NCBI GenBank assembly: GCA_001000675.1 | Contig: LCHW01000001.1 | Span: forward strand, 160,686 to 224,685 | Source of the DNA: Candidatus Wolfebacteria bacterium GW2011_GWE2_44_13 | GTDB taxonomy: Bacteria; Patescibacteria; Paceibacteria; UBA6257; UBA9933 | DNA length: 64,000 bases | Direction: 5' to 3' | Part shown: positions 6,706 to 14,952 of the stretch, piece after piece | Layout of the letters: every line of letters begins with the position of its first letter | Position numbering within the stretch: the first letter of the stretch is position 1 | Notes under the pieces: generated by a model | The model's input: only the letters and a program-made list of their open reading frames with translations | What the model was told of the DNA's origin: nothing | Databases searched by the model: none | Program-made: the position numbers and the translations under genes

Positions 6706-8430
6706 ATGGCATCCCTTAAATATATTTTTGTAACAGGAGGAGTAATGTCGGGAGTTGGCAAGGGCGTTGCTGCTGCATCCATTGCAAAGATTCTTCAAGC
6801 GAAGGGCTTTTCTGTCACCGCTATCAAGATTGACCCGTATGTAAACGTAGACGCGGGGACAATGAACCCCACCGAGCATGGTGAGGTTTTTGTTTTGGAT
6901 GACGGCATGGAGTGCGATCAAGACATGGGGAACTATGAGCGCTTTTTGAATAGAAGTCTCTCAAGTGCCAACTATATGACTACAGGAAGTGTATACTTGT
7001 CGCTTATCAATAGAGAGCGTAGTTTGGAATTTGAAGGAAAATGCGTTGAAGTTGTGCCGCATGTGCCGCTTGAAGTTATTGATCGTATTAATACGGCTGC
7101 GAAAAAAGAAAAAGCAGATATTGTTATTATTGAAGTGGGTGGAACGGTTGGAGAATATCAGAATGTATTGTTTCTCGAAGCAGTGCGTATGATTAAAGCA
7201 AAGCGTCCCGAAGATGTTGCATTGGTATTAGTAAGCTATCTACCGCAACAAGGAGCTGAAGGTGAATTAAAGACAAAGCCAACGCAGTACGCAGTGCGCA
7301 CGCTTAACTCTGCGGGGTTGCAGCCGGATGTTATTTTGGCACGTGCAGGTATTGCGCTTGATAAACCGCGAAAAGAAAAGATTGCATTTAATTGTAATCT
7401 TGATAATGAAGCTGTCATATCTGCGCCTGATGTAAAAAGCATTTATGATGTGCCTTTGAATTTTGAACATGATAACTTGAGCGGCATCTTAATGAAGCGC
7501 TTAAAGTTGAAGCCTAAGAAGCATGACTTGAAAGAGTGGAAAGCGTTTGTTGCAAAAACACATGCCGTTTCTAAGCCAGTGAAAGTTGGCATTGTAGGGA
7601 AGTATTTTGCAAGCGGAGAGTTTGTTCTTGCCGATTCATATATTTCTGTTATTGAAGCGGTAAAACATGCTGCCTATGCAGCGGGGCGCATTCCAGAAAT
7701 TACATGGCTGAATGCAGGAGATTTTGATCCGTTAGGCGTAGGAACGAAAGCGGCAAAAGATAATTTAAAATTATTAAAACGGTACGACGGTATTATCGTA
7801 CCAGGAGGTTTTGGAAATAGAGGTGTTGAGGGAAAGATTTCCGTGATTGGTTATTTACGCGAACATAAAATTCCATTCTTTGGATTGTGCTATGGTATGC
7901 AGTTGGCGACGATAGAATTTGCACGAAATGTTGCAGGTCTGAAAGGCGCACATACAACCGAAGTAGATAAAAAGGCTGTGCATCCCGTTATCGATATTCT
8001 ACCGGAACAGCGTCAAAAAATGGCTCAGAAAGATTATGGTGCAACTATGCGACTTGGAGCGTATCCTGCGGTTGTGGATAAAGGAACACATGCATATGCG
8101 GCGTACAAAGGGAGCCACTTCCAAACCGAGGGAACGAAGCGCAGGAAGGAGCAGAAGTTACAAATACCCGCTGATGAACTTATCGTGTTTGAGCGGCATC
8201 GACATCGATATGAGGTTAACCCCGTATATGTTGAGAAGCTTATCGATAAAGGGCTTGTGTTCTCGGGTATGTCACCCGATCGACGCTTAATGGAAATTGT
8301 TGAATTGCCGAAAGCAAAACATCCATTTTTCGTTGCGGCTCAGTTTCATCCTGAATTTACCGCGCGTCCGTTGGCACCCCATCCATTGTTTGTTGCTTTT
8401 GTAAAAGCAGCAATTGCGAAAAAGAAATAA
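6706..8430 (+). CDS. pyrG: CTP synthase
   Basis: A 574-residue two-domain enzyme that makes CTP from UTP, ATP and glutamine. The N-terminal synthetase domain begins with the P-loop-like GGVMSGVGKG and has the conserved KIDPYVNVDAGTMNP and EVGGTVGE segments. The C-terminal class I glutaminase has the nucleophile Cys395 in FFGLCYGMQ and the catalytic His/Glu in QFHPEF. TATAAT at 6691-6696 lies 9 bases before the ATG with no Shine-Dalgarno, so the mRNA is probably leaderless or nearly so. The gene is monocistronic. Confidence 0.97.
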   Translation: MASLKYIFVTGGVMSGVGKGVAAASIAKILQAKGFSVTAIKIDPYVNVDAGTMNPTEHGEVFVLDDGMECDQDMGNYERFLNRSLSSANYMTTGSVYLSLINRERSLEFEGKCVEVVPHVPLEVIDRINTAAKKEKADIVIIEVGGTVGEYQNVLFLEAVRMIKAKRPEDVALVLVSYLPQQGAEGELKTKPTQYAVRTLNSAGLQPDVILARAGIALDKPRKEKIAFNCNLDNEAVISAPDVKSIYDVPLNFEHDNLSGILMKRLKLKPKKHDLKEWKAFVAKTHAVSKPVKVGIVGKYFASGEFVLADSYISVIEAVKHAAYAAGRIPEITWLNAGDFDPLGVGTKAAKDNLKLLKRYDGIIVPGGFGNRGVEGKISVIGYLREHKIPFFGLCYGMQLATIEFARNVAGLKGAHTTEVDKKAVHPVIDILPEQRQKMAQKDYGATMRLGAYPAVVDKGTHAYAAYKGSHFQTEGTKRRKEQKLQIPADELIVFERHRHRYEVNPVYVEKLIDKGLVFSGMSPDRRLMEIVELPKAKHPFFVAAQFHPEFTARPLAPHPLFVAFVKAAIAKKK

Positions 8431-8463
8431 AAAAGCGCCCACCGGAAAATCTGGTGGGCGTTT
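8431..8463. terminator. Bidirectional terminator between pyrG and gene 8482
   Basis: A 10-bp stem CGCCCACCGG / CTGGTGGGCG with loop AAAAT. The A run on the left gives a good T run for the minus-strand gene; the + side T run is short. Confidence 0.75.
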
Positions 8464-8481
8464 GCTGTTGCGGGGCAGCAC

Positions 8482-9075
8482 TTACGAGCTGAGAATCAGG
8501 TCGAACGTTAGCTTGCCGTCTCGTTTGTCTCTTGCGCGCTCGACAATGGCTATCTCCTTGAATTCTGATAGCTTGTGGCGGGAGACTTCTGTCCAGTCAA
8601 AGTTGCCGCCATGACTCCTTGTTGTCATTGCCAGTAAGTTCGAGAAGCGTTGTCCAGGCTCCCCAAGGTAATCGCCTGTACGCGCCATATCGCTTCCGGC
8701 TCTGGAGCAAGCTTCACTTAGCGCACGCTCGATGGGGTCTTTTTTATGCGGCCCCACATTTCGTTCAACGATAATCTCATCGTCAACGCCGAATTGCATG
8801 CGCACGCGACACATACCTTCGGGCGTTTTGTTTTCGAGCGGGTTGTCTGCAAACTTGGACATGCACCCGCTTTCACCGACGTATGCCCGCACTCCTGCGA
8901 TGTGCTGGACTTCGTTGATCGTAACAGTTCTGAGCAGGGGGTTTTGTAGTGCGGAAAGCACTATGTCGGGCAGTAAATGCTTCTCCCCTGTATTCGCTAA
9001 TTCCGCGAGCGTTCTCGACGCTTGCATTGATAGCAGCCATTTCTTAAGTCCTTCTTCCGACGGCTCTATGCCCAT
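8482..9075 (-). CDS. Hypothetical protein
   Basis: A 197-residue soluble protein with no recognised domain. The N-terminal half looks helical (GLKKWLLSMQASRTLAELA), and a middle segment GVDDEIIVERNVG precedes a charged C-terminal half. There is no signal peptide or membrane segment. The start is supported by a Shine-Dalgarno-like AGGAAAGGA about 8 bases upstream on the minus strand and by a promoter at 9121-9149. It belongs to the minority of orphan genes in this window with a classical promoter, Shine-Dalgarno and terminator. Confidence 0.7.
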   Translation of the reverse strand: MGIEPSEEGLKKWLLSMQASRTLAELANTGEKHLLPDIVLSALQNPLLRTVTINEVQHIAGVRAYVGESGCMSKFADNPLENKTPEGMCRVRMQFGVDDEIIVERNVGPHKKDPIERALSEACSRAGSDMARTGDYLGEPGQRFSNLLAMTTRSHGGNFDWTEVSRHKLSEFKEIAIVERARDKRDGKLTFDLILSS

Positions 9076-9120
9076 GCCCGTATTCCTTTCCTGAGGTTGT
9101 TAATGTAGGTTGCTAATTCG

Positions 9121-9149
9121 ATACTAGTACACCTGGACAATATTGTAAA
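9121..9149 (-). promoter_or_regulatory. Promoter of gene 8482 (minus strand)
   Basis: Read on the minus strand: TTTACA, 17 bp, TAGTAT. It is divergent from the promoter at 9161. Confidence 0.55.
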
Positions 9150-9160
9150 GTAATGGTGTA

Positions 9161-9189
9161 TTGACTTGCGAGGACAGGAGAAGTATAGT
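9161..9189 (+). promoter_or_regulatory. Sigma70-type promoter
   Basis: TTGACT (9161-9166), a 17-bp spacer, TATAGT (9184-9189). The only downstream unit before the next terminator is the 18-residue peptide gene. Confidence 0.75.
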
Positions 9190-9232
9190 TTCTTCAGCTC
9201 GTATCCTATTTGGGAAAGAAAGGAAAAAGACT

Positions 9233-9289
9233 ATGTTTTGCATCGAAATGTGTGACCCCTGCACTGGTTGTGGGGCGTGCGGTAAGTAG
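9233..9289 (+). CDS. 18-residue cysteine-rich peptide
   Basis: The frame encodes MFCIEMCDPCTGCGACGK. The five Cys (3, 7, 10, 13, 16) have spacing CX3CX2CX2CX2C, like an isolated ferredoxin-type cluster or zinc-binding loop. It has its own promoter, a purine-rich ribosome-binding site (AAAGGAAAAAG) and a terminator at 9312-9336, so it forms a ~150-nt transcription unit. A metal- or redox-binding micropeptide is the simplest reading. A small RNA that happens to carry an ORF is the alternative. Confidence 0.5.
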   Translation: MFCIEMCDPCTGCGACGK

Positions 9290-9311
9290 GTGCCGCCTTT
9301 CTGTTTACGAA

Positions 9312-9336
9312 CCCCCGGTTTATCCGGGGCTTTTTC
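9312..9336 (+). terminator. Terminator after the Cys-rich peptide gene
   Basis: The 6-bp stem CCCCGG / CCGGGG with a 5-base loop is followed by CTTTTTC. Confidence 0.7.
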
Positions 9337-9380
9337 TTACCTTGACCTTTTGTACTATAATGGCTATATAACACATACAT

Positions 9381-10625
9381 ATGCAGCGTATTTATTTGGA
9401 CAATGCGGCGACTACACCGCTCGATAAGGAAGTGAAACAGGCTATGGAGCCTTATTTTGGTGATACCTATGGAAATCCAAGTTCGTTGCATTGGTTTGGA
9501 CAGCAGGCACGTGCAGCAGTTGATGCATCGCGAGAAACGATTGCTAATGCAATCGGTGCACAATTCCGAGAGGTTGTCTTTACCGGTTCTGCGACCGAGG
9601 CAAATAATCTGGCGCTTCGTGGAGCGATACAACATGCACGGGACATCTTTACTTCATTGCACGATGGGCTTCCGATGAAGATAATTATTTCTACTATTGA
9701 ACATGATTCAATTTTAGACACGGCACGCGAGTTGGAAAAAGAAGGGGTTGAGGTGGCTCGCATTCCGGTTGCTACAGATGGTACTGTTGATGTGCAACAA
9801 ATAGAAGCCGCGCTCGATGAACGGACAGTATTGGTTTCGATTATGTATGCGAATAATGAAATTGGAACAATACAGCCGATTAAAGAAATCGCGAATAGTA
9901 TTAAAAGATTTCGAGCACGTGAGAATGCATTGCCGTACTATCCGTTGTTTCATACGGATGCGGTGCAGGCATTTCAATTTTTAGATTGTGCTGTTGATGC
10001 ACTGGGCGTTGATTTGATGACACTCTCGGCGCATAAACTATATGGACCTAAGGGGGTTGGTGCATTGTATGTACGCACTATGAATAGTGTAGCGCATACA
10101 CAAGGAGATCGTACGAGTATAATTCGTCCCCGCGTTTCTGGTGGTGGGCAAGAATTTGGAATGCGTTCGGGCACAGAAAATGTTGCCGCGATTGCGGGCT
10201 TTGCGAAAGCAGTTACCTTAATCGCTGAACGTAAAGAAAGTGAATACGAACGATTGCAATTATTGCGCGAACGTTTGTGGAACGGAATTCAGGATGTATG
10301 TCCAAAAGCGATCGTAAATGGAAAGGAAATGGATTCCCGCGTTCGCGGGAATGACAAACCCACGCTTCCGAATATCCTCAACGTATATTTTCCTGAGCGA
10401 AAAGGAGGAGACTTGCTTATTGCATTTGATATGCATGGGATTGCGGTTTCGAGTGGTTCGGCTTGCGCAGCATTTTCCGCAAAGCCATCCCATGTGCTTG
10501 TGGCGCTTGGGTTTGATGATGGCCGGGCTGGGGGAAGCTTACGCTTTAGTATGGGGCGACATACAACGGAGGACGAAATTGATGGGGCTATCGATGCATT
10601 GCGATTAGTTCTGACGGCGCAATAA
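9381..10625 (+). CDS. iscS: Cysteine desulfurase (IscS/NifS type)
   Basis: A 414-residue PLP enzyme that takes sulfur from cysteine for Fe-S clusters and tRNA thiolation. It starts with the family signature YLDNAATTPL. The PLP Lys is K219 in SAHKLYGPKG, and the catalytic Cys362 lies in the GSACAA loop. An in-frame palindromic repeat at 10331-10354 adds residues DSRVRGNDK (318-326) just before the conserved LPNILNVYF segment. A TATAAT box lies ~20 bases upstream. No iscU follows; the nearest cofactor-related gene is the Cys-rich peptide upstream, which may be coincidence. Confidence 0.94.
   Translation: MQRIYLDNAATTPLDKEVKQAMEPYFGDTYGNPSSLHWFGQQARAAVDASRETIANAIGAQFREVVFTGSATEANNLALRGAIQHARDIFTSLHDGLPMKIIISTIEHDSILDTARELEKEGVEVARIPVATDGTVDVQQIEAALDERTVLVSIMYANNEIGTIQPIKEIANSIKRFRARENALPYYPLFHTDAVQAFQFLDCAVDALGVDLMTLSAHKLYGPKGVGALYVRTMNSVAHTQGDRTSIIRPRVSGGGQEFGMRSGTENVAAIAGFAKAVTLIAERKESEYERLQLLRERLWNGIQDVCPKAIVNGKEMDSRVRGNDKPTLPNILNVYFPERKGGDLLIAFDMHGIAVSSGSACAAFSAKPSHVLVALGFDDGRAGGSLRFSMGRHTTEDEIDGAIDALRLVLTAQ
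10331..10354 (-). repeat. Dispersed palindromic repeat inside iscS
   Basis: GGATTCCCGC-GTTC-GCGGGAATGAC is the reverse orientation of the repeat family found at 49581, 54176, 58385 and 59501. Here it is translated in frame. Confidence 0.85.
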
Positions 10626-10682
10626 ACTTGTCGTCTTGCGATTCCGTGTAATCAGTGGTATGTTTGCGAAGCTGTTTTTGGC

Positions 10683-10708
10683 ATAGCACTGATGTGCTAT
10701 AGTATAGA
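10683..10708 (+). promoter_or_regulatory. Inverted repeat overlapping the clpB promoter
   Basis: ATAGCAC-TGAT-GTGCTAT (10683-10700) runs into TATAGT/TATAGA -10-like boxes (10698-10708). Its half sites resemble CIRCE halves (TAGCACT), but the spacer is 4 instead of 9 bases. It is a candidate operator for a heat-shock or stress repressor. Confidence 0.35.
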
Positions 10709-10745
10709 TATACCTAATAACACTCTATTGATATTTTTGTTTTAA

Positions 10746-13409
10746 ATGAATAATTTCAACCGATTTACAATTAAGGCACAGGAAGCGCTGCAAAACGCAC
10801 AAGAGCTCGCCGCACGAGGAAATCACGGCGAATTAAAGGCGTTGCATTTGTTGGTTGCATTGGTCAGTGATGAAAGTACGCTTGTGCGTCCATTGCTTGC
10901 AAAAGCGGGGGTCAGTGCAGACGAAATACATTCTTCAGCTACTGAGCAACTATTGAATGAACCAAAAAGCGCCGGAAGCGTTAGCTTGTCGCAACTCTAT
11001 TTATCTCAGGAATTAATGAACATTCTTGATAAAGCAGGGAAAATTGCACAGCACCAGAAAGACGAATATATTTCGTGTGAGCATTTATTGCTCGCCATTC
11101 TTGAGGCGGGCTCTTCGAAGGCTTCGCGTATTCTTGTTGAGCTTGGCTTAAAGCGCGATGCGGCAATCCGTATCTTGGCGCAGCTTCGTGGTTCATCGCG
11201 GGTTACGGACGAAACGCCAGAAACGAAATTTCAGGTGCTTGAAAAATATGGCATCAACCTTACGGACATGGCGCGCGATGGCAAGCTGGATCCGGTTATT
11301 GGGCGTGATGAAGAATTGCGTCGCGTGATGCAGGTATTAAGTCGTCGCACGAAAAATAATCCTGTTTTGATTGGTGAACCAGGTGTTGGAAAGACGGCGG
11401 TTGTTGAAGGGCTTGCACAGCGAATTGTTTCGGGTGATGTGCCGGAGCCATTAAAGGATAAGGAAATAATTATGCTTGACCTTGGTTCTTTGATTGCGGG
11501 GACAAAATTCCGTGGTGAATTTGAAGACCGCCTTAAAGCCTTTATGCGCGAGGTGCAGAATTCTGCCGGACGCATTATTTTATTTATTGATGAAATCCAC
11601 ATGATCGTCGGTGCGGGTGCCGCAGAGGGCGCTATTGATGCATCGAATTTATTGAAACCGCCACTAGCACGCGGTGAGTTGCATGCCATTGGTGCAACGA
11701 CAATTAGTGAGTATCAAAAGCATATCGAAAAGGACATGGCGCTTGAACGCCGCTTCCAGCCGATTATGGTGGAAGAGCCTTCTATTGACGATAGCATCAC
11801 TATTCTTCGTGGGTTGAAAGGAAAATATGAATTGCATCATGGTATTCGCATTAGCGATGAAGCCATCGTGTCTGCGGTGAATTTGTCCGCGCGATATTTA
11901 ACGGATCGTTTCTTGCCGGATAAAGCAATCGACTTAATCGATGAAGCAGCTGCAGCGCGTAGACTTGAATCGGAAAGCTTGCCATCTGAAATTGATAAAG
12001 TACGACACGAAATTATTAAGTTGGAGATTGAAAAATCTGCGCTTTCTTCAGAGACTGCGGAAAAGGCAAAAGATCGTCTTAAGGCAATTGAAAAGGAACT
12101 TAACGCGTTTAAAGATCGCAATGATGAATTATCTGCAAAGTGGCATGCCGAGAAACTTACCTTCGAAGAATTCCATAATCTAAAAAAGAAAATCGAAGAC
12201 TTAAAGCGACAAGCAGAACTTGCAGAGCGTGAAGGGTCACTTGATAAGGTTGCGAAAATTTTGTACGGCGAATTACCACAGGCAGAAAAAGATCTTAAGG
12301 TTTTTGAAAAGAAGTTTATTGATGGCGGCTTAACAAAAGGCAAAAAGAAAATAGGGGATGAGAAATTTATCAAAGAAGCAATCGACGAACACGACGTTGC
12401 GGCTGTTGTTTCCAAGTGGACACATATCCCCGTTACAAAGATGATTGAGTCTGAAGCGAATAAGCTTTCGACGATTGAGGACCAGCTTCGTGCGCGCGTT
12501 GTTGGGCAGGAGGATGCGGTTAAGGCCATTGCCAATGCCCTTAGGCGTGCCCGTACGGGCCTTTCAGACGAGAAACGACCCTTTGGTTCTTTTATGTTTC
12601 TTGGACCTACGGGGGTTGGAAAGACGGAGCTTGCGAAAGCACTCGCCGAAATTATGTTCAATGATGAAAAGGCATTGATTCGCGTGGATATGTCTGAATA
12701 TATGGAACGACATTCCGTCTCTCGATTGATTGGCTCTCCTCCGGGATACGTCGGACACGAAGAGGGGGGTAAGCTGACGGAAGCGATGCGTCATCGTCCA
12801 TACAGTTTAATTTTGTTTGATGAAATTGAAAAAGCGCATCCTGATGTATTTAACATTTTGTTGCAGGTGCTTGATAACGGACGATTGACCGATAGCAAAG
12901 GAAAGAGTGTGAACTTTAGAAACTCGATCATCATTCTTACTTCAAACGTGGGTAGTGAATTCTTCCACGAAATGTCTAAGCTTGGCTTTGAGACAACGAA
13001 GGAAGAGGATATTAGTGGGCAACAGGAAGAACTTTTCAAGGAGCGCGTCAATGCCTCATTGAAAGAGACATTCCGCCCTGAGTTCTTGAATCGATTGGAT
13101 GAGATTATCGTATTCAATCCACTAACACCGAAAGAGATTGAGCAGATTATCGAGATTCAGATTAACGAAGTATTGCAACGGCTTGCCTTGCGCAACATGA
13201 ACGTTACGATAGATGCTTCTGTGAAGAAGTATATCGCTGAACATGGATTTAACCCTGACTATGGCGCACGTCCTATTAAGCGATTGATCCAAAAAACTAT
13301 CTTAGATCAGTTAGCAGACAGAATCATTAAAGGTGAATTCAACAATGTTAAAAAGATTAAAATCAGCTTTAAAGATCAGCATCTCAACATCGTTTCCACT
13401 CGCGCTTAA
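10746..13409 (+). CDS. clpB: ClpB/ClpC-type AAA+ chaperone
   Basis: An 887-residue Hsp100 protein with two Clp N repeats (about 1-145), AAA-1 (Walker A GEPGVGKT near 209), a coiled-coil middle domain of roughly 120 residues (about 400-530), AAA-2 (Walker A GPTGVGKT near 622) and a C-terminal D2-small domain. Length and the long middle domain fit ClpB disaggregase. A tripeptide LGF (746-748) lies where ClpC/ClpX carry the ClpP-binding loop, which true ClpB lacks. It could therefore feed ClpP or be a pure chaperone. It overlaps the next gene, so the two are probably co-transcribed. Confidence 0.9.
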   Translation: MNNFNRFTIKAQEALQNAQELAARGNHGELKALHLLVALVSDESTLVRPLLAKAGVSADEIHSSATEQLLNEPKSAGSVSLSQLYLSQELMNILDKAGKIAQHQKDEYISCEHLLLAILEAGSSKASRILVELGLKRDAAIRILAQLRGSSRVTDETPETKFQVLEKYGINLTDMARDGKLDPVIGRDEELRRVMQVLSRRTKNNPVLIGEPGVGKTAVVEGLAQRIVSGDVPEPLKDKEIIMLDLGSLIAGTKFRGEFEDRLKAFMREVQNSAGRIILFIDEIHMIVGAGAAEGAIDASNLLKPPLARGELHAIGATTISEYQKHIEKDMALERRFQPIMVEEPSIDDSITILRGLKGKYELHHGIRISDEAIVSAVNLSARYLTDRFLPDKAIDLIDEAAAARRLESESLPSEIDKVRHEIIKLEIEKSALSSETAEKAKDRLKAIEKELNAFKDRNDELSAKWHAEKLTFEEFHNLKKKIEDLKRQAELAEREGSLDKVAKILYGELPQAEKDLKVFEKKFIDGGLTKGKKKIGDEKFIKEAIDEHDVAAVVSKWTHIPVTKMIESEANKLSTIEDQLRARVVGQEDAVKAIANALRRARTGLSDEKRPFGSFMFLGPTGVGKTELAKALAEIMFNDEKALIRVDMSEYMERHSVSRLIGSPPGYVGHEEGGKLTEAMRHRPYSLILFDEIEKAHPDVFNILLQVLDNGRLTDSKGKSVNFRNSIIILTSNVGSEFFHEMSKLGFETTKEEDISGQQEELFKERVNASLKETFRPEFLNRLDEIIVFNPLTPKEIEQIIEIQINEVLQRLALRNMNVTIDASVKKYIAEHGFNPDYGARPIKRLIQKTILDQLADRIIKGEFNNVKKIKISFKDQHLNIVSTRA

Positions 13410-14220
13410 GGTGGGGCGATTTCTTGGAAGAAAAGTCGTCGCGGAAGCTACCCAGCTTGCGCGACGATTACGTCTTCCTGCACTAATGCCTTCAGTAGGA
13501 AAGGCGCTGTTATTCTCCACCGTCCTTTCGATTGCGATTATCGAAGGCGGATTCTTTTGGGGGTTGGTATTCTTTGGCGTTGCCTTCTATTGGTATTTCC
13601 GATCCATGTTCGAGTGGAATACATTTTTGTATTCGTTTTTTGTATTGACGTTGTATGCATATCTTTCGACTTCGTTTCTTGACCATGCAACGGATCTTGG
13701 GGGGTTGTCGGGGAATACCCCAGTTGTAATTGCTTCACTTGTGTTTGGAGTACTATTCTTTCTTCTGCTTGGCATTAAGGAGTATGTATTTTTGTGGCGT
13801 CAGGCAATTTTTAATTTTATTTCAGGTTCGCTGTACTTTTTTATCAGTATTACGTTTTTCATCGCTGATAAAGATTCCGCATGGGCATTTTTCTCATACT
13901 TCCTTCTATCCTTTTTCGCGCTATATTTACTTATAAAAGAATCGATTGACTTCTTTATGGAGGATGCGCCAAAGCGAAAGAAAGAGTTGCTGATTGTTGG
14001 GTCAACGCTTTTGGTTATTGAATTTTTGAGTGTGGTAAGTATCTTGCCGATTGGATTTTTAAATGCAGCTGCGCTTATTGTATTGATTGTCTTTATCCTT
14101 GAGGATCTAGTGTATCACCACTTGAAAGGCGATTTAGATCGCCCGATTGTATTAAATAACGTCACCATCCTCGTTATTTGTTTGTTGTTTATATTTGCTA
14201 CTTCGAAGTTGACGTTATAA
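13345..14220 (+). CDS. Polytopic membrane protein, unknown function
   Basis: About 291 residues with a short basic N-terminus and roughly eight or nine membrane segments spread from residue ~45 to the C-terminus. The start lies within the clpB 3' end (65-bp overlap); GTG at 13333 is an alternative, but ATG 13345 has AAAGG suitably placed. The overlap suggests translational coupling to clpB, perhaps a membrane partner in stress response. No family recognised. Confidence 0.7.
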   Translation: MLKRLKSALKISISTSFPLALKVGRFLGRKVVAEATQLARRLRLPALMPSVGKALLFSTVLSIAIIEGGFFWGLVFFGVAFYWYFRSMFEWNTFLYSFFVLTLYAYLSTSFLDHATDLGGLSGNTPVVIASLVFGVLFFLLLGIKEYVFLWRQAIFNFISGSLYFFISITFFIADKDSAWAFFSYFLLSFFALYLLIKESIDFFMEDAPKRKKELLIVGSTLLVIEFLSVVSILPIGFLNAAALIVLIVFILEDLVYHHLKGDLDRPIVLNNVTILVICLLFIFATSKLTL

Positions 14221-14233
14221 GGGCTGGTAATAA

Positions 14234-14262
14234 TTGACACGATAAATCCTGTGCGGTATAAG
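14234..14262 (+). promoter_or_regulatory. Promoter of gene 14305
   Basis: TTGACA (14234-14239), 17 bp, TATAAG (14257-14262). Confidence 0.75.
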
Positions 14263-14304
14263 TTGGTTAGGTGCTTCACAAATCAACCTAGAGGAGAGAA
14301 GGTT

Positions 14305-14802
14305 ATGAGCGAGAATGCGAACGGCGCAAAAGATATGCCGAGGCCCTGGTATGAGATTTTGTTGAAAAGGCTTGACTTGCTTGCGAGGAATTGTTGCTCC
14401 CTTGAGCGCTTGATGGAATCTGGGGAGGCATTTATGCGCACTGGGCTGAGCCTGGCGATGCGTCACCTGATTATACGTGCGTTACAGGAGCTGTTGATTA
14501 AGAATGCGCGAAATTATGAGCAGGGTGCAATTACGTACTTTAAGTTGCTTATACGTCAGCTGGGGCAAGGAGATCTGTGGTACATGGTTGCCCTAGGCCG
14601 CATACATGAATATGCGATGCGGGATGACGCTATGCAAGCGCTTCGTGAAGAGGTGAGCGATCTCCTTGCCTCCGAGATTACCCAAACCGAGCGCGCATGG
14701 ATCATCCGCGAGCTCGACAGAATGCTGTGCGAAGAATCCGCCGGTTACCACCAGAATGCTGTTGCGTACTTGAAGACGCTTCGGCAATGGATGGCAGAAT
14801 AA
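14305..14802 (+). CDS. Helical repeat family protein A (two repeats)
   Basis: A 165-residue soluble helical protein made of two ~72-residue repeats (about 11-85 and 91-163). Each repeat starts with an aromatic pair (RPWY, LWY), then LL-x-RI/L, a Ser or Ala-centred turn, an R-x-x-II-x-x-L-x-x-L segment and a Y-x-Q-x-A-I-x-Y-x-x-x-L ending. The next two genes carry the same repeat. The start at 14305 is chosen because AGAGGAGAGAAGG precedes it and the promoter lies upstream; the longer frame back to 14251 would begin inside the promoter. No known family recognised. Confidence 0.7.
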   Translation: MSENANGAKDMPRPWYEILLKRLDLLARNCCSLERLMESGEAFMRTGLSLAMRHLIIRALQELLIKNARNYEQGAITYFKLLIRQLGQGDLWYMVALGRIHEYAMRDDAMQALREEVSDLLASEITQTERAWIIRELDRMLCEESAGYHQNAVAYLKTLRQWMAE

Positions 14803-14828
14803 CGCTTAAGCGCATTCATTTCAGTATG

Positions 14829-14856
14829 ATGCCCCTTCCGAGGGGCATTTGTTTTA
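14829..14856 (+). terminator. Terminator of gene 14305
   Basis: ATGCCCCT-TCCG-AGGGGCAT followed by TTGTTTTAT. It is nearly identical to the terminator at 15462. Confidence 0.85.
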
Positions 14857-14879
14857 TATAGAGGAGTTCGAGTAAATTC

Positions 14880-14909
14880 TTAACATGAATTAACTGCGCG
14901 TGGTATAGG
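14880..14909 (+). promoter_or_regulatory. Probable promoter of gene 14953
   Basis: TTAACA (14880-14885), 18 bp, TATAGG (14904-14909), by analogy with the flanking paralogues. Confidence 0.5.
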
Positions 14910-14952
14910 TAAGTCAGACGTTTCACAATTTTCCCAGAGGAGGATTACGCGC

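Noticed and set aside
10683..10700. True CIRCE element
   Set aside because: Half sites are similar but the spacer is 4 bases rather than 9.
14251..14304. Longer N-terminus for the protein at 14305
   Set aside because: The extension lies over the -10 box and leader; the Shine-Dalgarno site and homology to paralogues support 14305.
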